From Harmothoe impar (lineage: Eukaryota; Annelida; Polychaeta; Phyllodocida; Polynoidae): a stretch of 64,000 bases of DNA. This document shows, one piece after another, positions 23,501-35,500 of this stretch (its first letter is position 1; each line of letters starts with the position of its first letter). Location of the stretch: assembly GCA_947462335.1 (NCBI GenBank), contig OX381715.1:36432650-36496649 (forward strand). Reading direction: 5' to 3'. Under the pieces are notes generated by a model. It worked only from the letters and a program-made list of their open reading frames with translations, did not search any database and had not been told where the DNA came from. A program made the translations under genes and the position numbers.

Positions 23501-26500
23501 GCACTCTATTGGGCTGTGAATTAAATCATAGATCAAGCTTGTAAATGAGTGTGAGTATGGTGTACCAACGTTTGCAAATGGGCGGGTCGTGACTCCATTG
23601 TCCATGGGTGTCACAGGAGGCCTTGTCAGCTCCCACCATGTAGAACCCGGCCCCGCAGGCGAAAAATACCACAGCGTTACTTTTTCTTAAACTGCTCGAT
23701 AGCGTCCCATTTGTGATTGGTGGAATCACTTTGCAGTTTTCTGAAGAGGAAGGCAATAATTATTTGTAATGCAAATATCATAGTGCTTTAATGCATTATG
23801 CTCTTCAAAAGGGCTGCCATATTCAGAACTCTAAATCAACTAGTGATAGCACTCATGTTAATCAACATTCTTCTTTACACAGCGTTGGTTTCAAGCTTTG
23901 TATAAGCTGCTTATCCAACTTTGACATATCCTATAATTTGCAAATATGTCCTGATCTTAGCCTCTTTAGTTCTGTAGTATAGCTGTATAGATGTACGAAG
24001 AGGAGAGATTTTAGGATTTCAATATCATTGATCATGAAGAATGTGCAACCGTACCGGAAACTGTTGATCAATTACTTATACCACTCGTATGAACATTCTC
24101 ATTCTTGTGCAGATTATTAGGTGTGAACCTGAACCCATGGGTGTATAGTTTAGCATAGGGAAAAAATAATACTTTATCATTAAGCATAGTACTTACTCCA
24201 GAAGGTGGGTAGCTGGGTTCATGTACCATCAGACAGACACTCAGCAGCCTCCTCCCTCTGTAGGTAATGGTAGCCATATTAAGACCCCCTGTACCCCTTA
24301 TACGTGAGACTTTGCGGTACTTTATCATTAAGGGTAGTACTTACTCCAGCAGGTGGGTAGCTGGGTCCATGTACCATCAAACAGACACTCAGCAGTCTCT
24401 TCCCCCTGTAGGTAACTGTAGTCCTCCGCACACACAAACTGTAGCCGCTGCCCAAACTGCTGCAGCTGAGGGGCCAGCGTCTCATCAGCCAGACGGACGG
24501 ACCCGTCTAACACCGGCCAGGGACAGCGGATGGCTGTTAATGTGAGAAGTCATCAAGATTAGGTCCAAAGGTTAAGGTGTGCTGGGGTAAGATGGGAAGA
24601 AAGTCTAGGGTTTTTAAATTAAGCATGAAAGTAGAAATCGGGTTCTAAAACTGCCCAAAAATGTATAAAAATCGATATATTAATTCAAATAGTCTTTTTA
24701 AATTGTTTATAACTGATACAACCCTTTTAAAATTTAGCCTTGTTGTCCCTGCACCAAAATTTGACTTTCTGCTGAAAACATGATGTAACAATAAACATGA
24801 GAAATTAATGGTTAGGATGACATTGGCATACTGTAAAACATTGTGTATAAACTGAACTTCATATTTAAGCCGCACCCCTTACTTTGATAGTTTATATAAT
24901 ATGCAGAGGGGTTCTGAAAATTGTTGATTTGATACTGTACTATACTTATAAAAACTCTTATAAGCCAAACCAGCGAGATAGAGTACTATACCCCATGGCC
25001 GAACCTTATATAGGCATGTTTGGTATCAAAAGAAACCTGAGTCTGACTCTCGTACAAGCCACGGCTTAAACGTGAGACAGTAATATATATTCTTCTAAGA
25101 CCATCTAGATGTCACTTGATATGAATGGAAAGCTTTAAAAACGAATTTCTAGTTAAATTTTCATCTAACTCTTTGAGCACATCTGCAATGACATTAAAAA
25201 GAATGTTTTTCAGTAGATATTGTTTATGCCATCCCCTATAGTTTTAAACTGGGATACCCATGAATGCGTCTTGCATTGTGCTAGCTGTACGCTGTAACAA
25301 TCAGTGGGGCTAAGTTAGATCAATGCTCTACCGAAATGGTTAAATATCATTAGAATTTGACTCACGTGTACATGTGACTTGTGGCTGCCATGTCCCATTC
25401 AGGCCACACATGACATCAGAGTTGTTCACGCTAGAGATGACATCAATCATGTAACCAAGGTTACATAGAACATTTATGACATCACCATAGACACCCTGGA
25501 TACCTGACTGGACGTTGGAGTTTAACACAGTCAGTGGTGCACATGGAATCACTGAAAGTTAAAGAGACAATCTGTCCTAATGCAAGCTGAAAACAATGTG
25601 AATTCGAAAAATGCCCATAAACTCTCCCCCTCCTTAAAGATGACCCCTTACTTTCAGAGGGAATTTGTTTCACATATGAAAGACTTCTAAATAGTGTTCT
25701 CTTTAATTTAACCCTTTAGGGCCGAGCATCGACTATAGTTGATGCCATGGCTGGCCAAGCATCTACTATAGTCGTCATAACTCTATGGAAATCAGCAAAG
25801 GCTCGGCCCGGGGAAGGTTCCTATGAAAATGTCCCGGCCCCATCCCCAGCAAATCCTTGTTTTGGTCGGCCTTAAAGGGTTAATCTAAAGCGTTCAAATT
25901 CACCAATAAGATGACCTCATATTTTTGGAAATAAATGTGGCTTCAAGAAAAGTTGAACCCCAAAGAAAAATGTTTGAAATATATCCCATATAAATATCAT
26001 TATGGGACTTATCAAGGACATTTATATATATGAACTGCACACAATAGTAAAAGTAAATTTTATACATCAACTCTTCAAAATATGGCAAATTGTTTCAGGG
26101 CACTTACATTCACACTGCAGCATGCCTTGTATAATGACGCCCTTCTGGTCACATCTGACGTCAATCTCTGGCACGATGCCTCCTGCAGCGACATACCCGA
26201 CCTCACACCGACCGCTGATACTCTGCCCTGCCTCCAACACGTAACCATCTAACTTGGTTAGCGGCAGGGAGATCGGTGGGCAGTGGATTTCTGTAAATCA
26301 TATAAAAAAACCTGATGAGGGCTCATTTATGTTGATTGCCTGTTGGATGTTACTTGCATCTGATGGAGTACCACACACAGAAAAAATAGGTGCAAATAGT
26401 TTTACATGTTTTTAACATAATTATGTTGTCTATGTATACGATACATAGGGATTTCTTTCAAAAACAAAATTATGCTGAGATCAGATTAATGTCACGCATG

Positions 26501-29500
26501 GCCATCTAAATTACATTGTGTATATATATATCATATATATAATTGATGATGATGTCTACATCATGTAACTTATTTACGTAAGATACACATGATATTTTTA
26601 CATGGATATTACATGGTCAAAAACACGTCTTAAAGATTTGCACATAGTATGTAATGGGCGCCACTTTCTGACGTAACCAAATGCAGTAAATATCTGTTGA
26701 GAAAAGACGTAGAGATAACGTGATTCATGCGAGTTTTGCTAGCTGGGGAGTAGTCTGTTTGCCCACCACACCTCACATATAGATTGAAACAATCAAGTAC
26801 ATGTAACTCGACCTATTGGAAAACTGGTGCCATGTGCAGCAGTTCAAAATAGCCACCACTGACTCCACTGTGAATGTATATTTCGACTTGGCATGTGATT
26901 GTTTCTGGGTGAACGGCCTTCACCACAGCAATCAATCAAAGGTACTTAGGGGACTGGTATCCTTGCTGTATGTAATACAATATGGTCAGGGGCATTTAAG
27001 TCTGCCGGACAGTTATTCATGCTGTCAGGTTTTATCCATATTTCAATGATTTAATGATATCATATTGCTCTAAAAAATGGCAAACATCAAGGCTTTCCTT
27101 CAATGATACATGCATCATGATAGCAAAAGTTATAGTTATTAGGTGAGATGCCATCTTTAATACCAGCAGGTTGATCAATCTTATTTATATTTGCAAATTT
27201 ACAATATGTATAGCTTCGATTGCATAGTAATAATGGCGGTTATTTCTGAAGAAGCAACAAACTTCTGTGGCAGGTTCGTATATATACAGTAAAACTTGGT
27301 AAAAACGAGGTACCTGTTTTTAGAACATTGGCCTCGTTATAATTATAATGTATCTAAGTGAAATGGGACAGAAAGATATGCTTTTTTTAAACCAGTCCTC
27401 ATTATATCTCAGTTCTTTATAGCCAAGTTTTACAGTAATTGGAACTTCTGAATATAAGCACAATACAGTAATAAATGATGAATTAATGTACTCACTGATG
27501 CAGTCTTCATCGTGTGTCCAGTGTCCATTACTCTGACACTGAGTGGGGTACGTAGTGCCTCCTCCGGGCAGCCTGAACGTTGTGTCACAGGTCACATTGA
27601 GCCGGGTCCCAAACTGGCCGGTACTATGGGCCGCACCACTGTGTTCTGCTGTCAGTGTCGGGCACTTCTTGGCTGAAACACAAGGACATGCTGTAGTCTC
27701 TTGAATAAGCACCTTGGCTTTTAAAGTGGCATAATCACTGAGCGCATCCTACTCACAATTCTATTACTGTTCTAGTCTACTATGTGGTTAAGTGTGCCTG
27801 TTGAACATTCAGGCCATTTTTGTATCTTGAATAAGCGCAGGTCTGTAAGTGCAAGGTGGTGCAATGGTGCCATCAAAATTTATAAACACAGGTTTACTTA
27901 TTCAAGCTACTATATAGACATGTTCAAAGCTGAGTCTGACCCGCATACAAGCTGTGACTGAGATTCAAGTTGATTTATTTAAATTTTCCTCTTTTCCCCC
28001 TGCAATTTATTATGTTTTCGGTCGCCTGAATGCAGCTGCATTTAAAAACTTTTATCTTAGTTTGTAAATGTATTTATTTTCACTGGGTGATGTTCATAGA
28101 TACAATTAGCAATCAACTTCGTAATAATGCATGATGATATATTTTCACTCAGCTTCTAATATGTGTTAACATTATGGGTACAAGACCATAATGAACAGAT
28201 TATACAACAGTATGAGAACAGAATCGTACCTGCACACTTGGTAGCTCCCCATTTCCCCTGAGAGTCACAGGTGAGGTTCTGCACTGTGCTACCAGTGTAC
28301 AAGACATAGCCCGGCAGGCAATGCGCCGTGTGGGGGTCCCCAAAGTAGCCCGCAGGGATGTCAGCGATCAGCTGGTACTGAGCCGCTGGTCTGCCATTAC
28401 AGGCTCTTACTGAAAGAGATAAATCATTGCCGGTTTGATTATCAGCAAAATGTTAAGCTTCTCTGTTTCTTGCTGGGTACATCCACAAAGACCACCCCCC
28501 AAATCCAAAACCCCTCCCCCTAGTTTAAAAAAAATGAGCACTCCCTTAGTAAAAACTCATAGGGGTGTGAAATATGCTATATCTTTTCTATATAGAGACG
28601 GATTTTACATGGAATGCATAAGTTAACATACACTGGCAGTGTTCTAGTGTGTACATGAGGTAACTCACACTGGCAGGGTTCTAGTGTGTCCCAGGTGCCG
28701 TCGGCTGTACACTGAGTGATGTAGTCTGCCTTGCTGTTGGCCGTCTCATAACCCTCCTGACACTGCACCAGCTTCACCTTGGGGTAATCTGACACTAACT
28801 GAGCTGGGGAGGTGTACGCAGGGCCTGTCACGTTACATGTCACCGCTAACACAATGAAATGGAAAGAATAATGCACATATTTTATGGCTAACTTTGTGGC
28901 GATAGTCACTCAAAGAATGTTACCAGAAGGTACAAAATGGAATTATTATGTTATTTTTCCTAAATAATGGGTTGTCTAAAAGGTGGAGTTTCAAGGCACT
29001 ACCATTAATTTTAGCCTTGCACCTAGTCTGCTTAGAGCGAGAAGTATGTAGGTTTACACCAAACCTAACTTGATAACTAATGTATCTTCTACTGCCAGGT
29101 CTGCAATCAATTTAAGGGATACATAGTTAGAACAGAACCCTGCTCACGTTCACACGAGTCAGTGCCGTCCCAACTTCCATCAGTCAGAACCGTCAGCACA
29201 AGTTCCGTCCTACTAGAGACAAACCGGTATCCAGATTCACAGGTCAAGGTTACCATATCCTCATACAGCCTTACCCAGTTAGAGGCGGCAGTGCGCTGTA
29301 TTGTCAATGGCTCAGAGGTAATACCTACAATAAGTTAGATTTCACACATATATGTGATTATGAAGTATTTTATTTCACAAAGTGATTTAAAAAAAAATAC
29401 TATATTAACTGCTTGCTCAGTGAATTAAACTTTACGTGAGCCATAACTCTACAACAGAACAGTTGATATCAGACTCTAGCACCACCAGAATATGAAATCT

Positions 29501-32500
29501 GGCTGAGGACCCTCAGAACTTGACCCAGTATCCCTGCAGTGAGGCCCCGTCCTAATTTCAATTAATACCTATTAAGAAGACTGGGCCAGTGGGCCTTTAT
29601 CCTTAAGGGATTAAATAGGGCAGAGGAAGTTCTGTACCCTTATACTTACGTAAGCAGTTGTGGATGTCAGCCCATGTCAAATCAATGTTACACTTTACGG
29701 CAAATGTCTGAGTGAGGTCGTCCGTCTTGTAGCCGGAGTGACATTCACCAAGCAGCGACTTCTGCACCAGGACCGTAGAGTTAGTCACATTGCTATTTGG
29801 TATGATGAGGTCTTCGCAGGTAAACTCTGAAACAGGCAATTAACTAGTAAACTAGATTCTGTTGGATATCTCATGGGATCACCCCCACTAGTGAACTAAT
29901 CTAGTGCTCCTTAGTAGCTATTGCAGGTAATTGTATTTGTTAAACTTCCAGTAATAAATTTGGAAAAAGCTATTTTATGATCAATAATTACTGCCCAAGG
30001 CCATGAGGGTTATCTAATGCTATAATACTAACAGGTGTTGGGAGTTACCAGATTCTTTGATTTAATCAATGGGGATGCTGTTTTTACCAGGAAATTAATT
30101 TGTAAATAATGACAATAAACAATTACCTGATTGGTGTCTTCTCAAAATTCAAAAGGGTACATGAACAAAGACTTAAGAGCATAATGTATTAAAACACTAT
30201 GCAGCCCATAAAGGGTTAATGTAGGAATACAATAGCATACTTTCGCATGTTTGTGGGTTGTCATATGTTCCATCTTCCTGGCAGTACATGGTGAAACTGG
30301 GTTGAATGGTGATGTGGGAGAGTCGGCCATCGTTACACGTTACTGTAATTGAGCTTTCATAGGATGTAAAAATGCCAAACACATCTGAGTCTTCTACGTA
30401 TACCTCTGTACAGTTTACACCTGCAAAAAAAGATCAGTGAAACTTTACTGTAATAAAGAATAAATCGGAGTTTTTGTGGAGCTTATCATTGAGCTATTTT
30501 TAAGGTGCTAAAAGTATTTTCATTCAAAGGAGATAGCACAAGTGATTTTAACCTGCCATAATCCCACGCTGAACTGTGCAGTCATAGGTCCAGGTGAAAT
30601 TGAGATTTTATTTCTATTTTTCATAACTGTTTTTAGTTTAACCAACTGCACAGGGGACTATAAATTATTACGCATAAACCTATGTTTGTCAAGTCTAATT
30701 CTGCTATAATGGATGTTTCTTTGGCATATTTGTATATAATATCTCAAGAGAATCAAGGAAATCAACTGTCCCAATTATTAAATAATTAATAATAGTAGGA
30801 ATATTTTGAGTCCCGTTCCTGCACCAGTCTATGTTTAAGGTATCAGGCATGTAATAAAAGTATTTTTTAGATAATAAACCTAAGTTAACAAACTCTGAGA
30901 TTACTCTACCCATCTAACCCCTTGGCAGCTAGAGATGTACTGTATATAGATAATGTTGGTTAAATTATACAGCATGTAACAACGTAATATCTATACATTA
31001 TACCCACGTTGACAAGCTCTGAGGTTGCTCCACTGTCCCTCCCCCGTACAGCGTGTGATGTAGTACCGGGATGAGGGGTCCTCTGGGTCTCTGTGACCTG
31101 TCACACATTCTACAACCGCCTCATCACCAAACCGCTCATCCATATAGATGTCCACACAGTTTGCTGGTGTATTTGCACGGCAAGGAATACCTAGAAATTG
31201 ATGATACTATAATTGTAGGTTATTACACAGTGTACATTATCTTCCTGTGGATTTCACAGAAATGACAAATCTGTGAATATTTTAGTTTTTTTGAATATTC
31301 ATCCTCATGTCCAGCCTCTCATAATTATCATTCCCAATTTATTTTTTGGAAATGTTATACCAGCAATGATATGTGTATTCATAGTTGGTCAAAAGGTTTG
31401 GCCGCTCTGAAGGAGTGGGGGAGGGGCGGGGGGCTTTAAAATGTCAGCACACCTGTATGACAGTCCACTAACCTCCCCATTGATAAATAATGACAACTCC
31501 CTAACATCAATGTAATAAACTGATAAATAAGTCACTTACGTTGACAGGTGATGGAACGGTTCCACTCCCCGGTGTGCAGACACTCAGTGTGGTAGAACAG
31601 CTGGGCCTCGTCCACATTCCCCTCCTGCAGTACATGCTGTGGGCCATAGTCAGCATGGGTGATGTAGCCATACTTACAGACCACCTACAATATAACATGT
31701 GCGCTTTATATAGTACAACGTGTCAATCTTACACCAGGCCATAGTCAGCGTGGGTGATGTAGCCATACTTAAATTTCATCTATGATATAATATTACATAC
31801 ATTATATAGCATAATGTGTCAGCCACAGGCAGTATGGGTGATGTACTTACACTCTTCCTATAACACAACATAATGTATTTATAATTATACACACTGTGAA
31901 CTTCAATATTTCTGCACACACAAATTAGCTAAAAAGTACAATTTTTTGTGTGTTTAAAATATGCTAATTATAGAATATGGTAGTTATATTACTATGCTGG
32001 ATAAATAATTGTGCTGTACATATTTTCTGCGAAATTCATGAAAATATGCACTGCGGGAAATAAAATACTTTTACAGTATGGGGCCCTGTAATACAAGAGT
32101 GTTTTGGTAGTATTGCCCTCTTTACTAACCCAGTCTACTTCTACTCACCTGCATGGTGTCTGTGTACAGCATGTTCAAGTCTCCCGACACTGTCCCGTAC
32201 GGCTCAGGGGTATAGCAGGGAGTTTCTGCAAGGGGCAAGATGGGTAAAATGTACGTAAATGTTAAAATTGTTTCATAGTATTACCATCTTTACAGCATCT
32301 TGTACATACTTATCTACATCTCATCAAATATGTGGCATCAAATGTTGGGACAACAAAATAAGTGGCCTGCCCAGCGACATTTGGTCTTATCTGCCCCAAC
32401 CTAGACCATGAGTAAATAAGGTTCAAACATAGCTTGATTTTTTGCAGGGACAAAAAGTACATCATGTTACGGTTTTGTCTCATTGATCAGCAAATAATCA

Positions 32501-35500
32501 CCCAATTTCCAATGTTAAAACAGTTCCGGAAACGCAAGACAATCTGCTGTTAGGAAATTTGGATGGGGCTCATTTCAAACACTTTGAATCCCAAGTCAAT
32601 CGCACCAACGGTTGCTGAGCTATTGCGTTTTAAATATTTTCGGGATGAGGCAAATATTCTTTCTACTTCTGATTGGACTAGAACGCATTAAATTCTATCT
32701 CGTGAACCGCTACCCTTAGAGGGATGGGAGTGGGTGCAAATGAAGGCTTGTTGCAAGGGCTACCAGCCTAGCTGGGTGGGTAGATGGGGGGGGGGCAGGG
32801 CAAGGCTAGGGGATGTGGGGGGGGGGTGGCAGGAGTTGGGAGCTTCAATTGGTAACTGAAACTCAGTTTTGGCAATTCCCCTAAAGATCAACTATGTTTG
32901 GTCTGTCAAGCGGGATTGAGTAGAACCTGAAGCTAGTGTTAGAGATTGTCTAAAAGGCTGCTGGGCAGGCTACCTTATGTCAATGTATGGACTCATAGAT
33001 CAGCAAATAATCACTCAAAGCCCATGGTAAGAATGGTTTTGGAAAGCCAAGACTGTCTGCTTTGTGGATGGACTGAAATCCCAAAGTCAATATCTCAACC
33101 CGTAAGACCTAAATTCGCTGGGCGGCACACAATTAAGGTATCATAAGCTATCATACTTTCTACACATATACCCTGTGTTCTTGGCAATAAAATCATTTCA
33201 AAACCTAAAAAAAAACACGTTTTAAATAAGTTTATATACTTAGCAGCTTAGTGCATGAAGATTTGAAGCAGAAATGGTAAATCAATAAAGCAAGGCATCT
33301 ATAACCAGATGGCCAAGAGCTCAACAACACCAATGTGTGTAAGTCAAGAGCTTTAGGCTGTGTCTCACAAGATCAAGCCAATGTGAACATCTTTGACGCG
33401 TTGCCATCTTTGACCAGGTATATTCTTTGACCAGGTGCCATCTTTGACTGGGTGCCATCTTTGACTCGCTTGATACTAATTACTAATCTAAAGTGCTATA
33501 ACATCCATTAACCTTTTCAGCCCATTTACATCTTCATTTGCCCTAAATAAACCCTTTTCTATCAAGCCGGTCAAAGATAGCACCCAATCAAAGATAGCAC
33601 CCAGTCAAAGACCTTCACATTGGCCTGATTTAGTGAAACACAGCCTTACTGTTCAACATCATCCCAGAAATGCTTTATACCCAGCATGACTGTAAAATGT
33701 CAATTATAAGTGATTATTTCAAAATTACAAGCTTCAACTACTCACTGACACACAACTCGACATGGTCCCAGGTGCCATTGTACAGACAAGTCGTGTTGTA
33801 GGTGAATTTACGGAGATGGCGGTAGTTTAGGTTGGTGAGGTTGGTGATCGGGATGTCCCGTGGTGTGGTGATGTAGCCCACATCACAGACAACATCAAAC
33901 AAATCCTCAAAGAGCCCCTGGATGGGTCCACTCTGGGTACCTTCTGGTGCAGCGTGATGGCAAGGTATGCCTAACGAGAAATGAAAAACATTTGATAGTC
34001 AGACCTTGGTAATCCAACCACCTGTTTCAAAATGCTGCCAGATCTTGAATCTGCTGGATTATTGAAGAAAATTTACAATGTATAATGTATAATCCTGGGC
34101 CTGACAGGCGGAAAATCAAGGGGCCGAATTATTGAAGACCAGATATTATAGGTCTGACTATATCTATAAGTACACGATACTAAAAATGCTGAAATATAAA
34201 TGACATTATTTCATAGTGAATACGAACTGTCAAGGTTAAAGCAATGGGAGGGCCTTTCTGCAGGGAAGCGTGCAATAACCCTAGGCTGTATTGCACGCTC
34301 CCGAACCTGTCCGGAATTCAAAATGGTGACTAGCAGAAGTAAACAAACACCAAGGAAGTAAGCAAACATGTACTGCATATTGATTTTAGATTGAAATAAA
34401 TACAGAGAGTCGCTGGAACCAGTGACTTGGTCACTTTAGCATGCAGCTCTGTCTATTTACTCACGTCTACAATGCATGGTGTGAGTCCACTCCCCATCCG
34501 TCCCACATGTTGTGTTATAAGCTGTTCTCATCACACTCCAGTAGTTATCATAGTCTACATCCTCCGGGCTTACTGAGAGACTTGTCACATAACCAGTGAG
34601 GCACGTGACCTCTATGACATCACCGAGGTACCCCTCCAGGGGCCCTTCAAGGACAGTGTCGGCTGGTGCTGGTGATTTACACGGTGTGGCTTGAAAAGAT
34701 TATGTTAAAAATTCTAAATACTTATTGCTTGATCATATATGACACTTTTAAGGCCACTAACAAAAGGTTTCTAATCACTGCTTACATCAGAAAAGTTTTC
34801 TTTGAATCTATTTTTCAGTGCTGTGGTATTGAAAAACAGTTTGTGAGCATTATATACTTTTTATGATTCTCATTGAAATGTGTTTTTCTCTGTGATGTCG
34901 GAAGCAACTAAAATGTTTCCCACCATGGTGTTACAATTATTAAACAATTATGAGGAGAATATACTTATGGTTAGTATTGTAACAGGTCAGCGAAAACAGG
35001 TCAGCCCCACGGGGAATCGAGCCCCGGCCCCTCCGCTCCGGAGTTGAGAATGCTACCGCTACACCACAGGGCTAGCTGCTTCTCACTGCTCTGCTACGTT
35101 ACTTGAGCTACCACAGGTGGGCAATGCGCTCTCCACGCACGCTCGGGCTGCCCCGAGCGATATGTGCCCGCTACAGTATTATCATTGAGTTGTGAATGAT
35201 TCAAGTCATTCTTTGTATATTATTTCATGTATAGTAATTATGAACTACATCAATGAAAAAAGAAAGAAGTTTTTTAGTGGAGAATTGTGCATAGTCATGT
35301 AATTATGTGGTGATCACATAGAAAGTAAGACTAGGGTCTGGGTTATTTAACAGGTGGTGTGAGCTAGGGCATGCTTTTGTGAAATCAATTTTATGAAATA
35401 ATCACAGTCAAAAATACTTTTCCCATTTCAAGAAAAATAAGATGAATAAACTCGCCTGGCCGACAAATGACTAGTTTTAAGAAAATAATTTTTCTTAAAA

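Noticed and set aside
32487..33110. LINE 3' fragment ('gatcagcaaataatcac' repeated at 32487 and 33000)
   Set aside because: Two similar segments exist but no RT or endonuclease motif is readable, so I cannot assign a family.
34996..35085. Functional tRNA gene
   Set aside because: T-arm and D-arm are tRNA-like but the acceptor and anticodon stems do not close; better a SINE or pseudogene.
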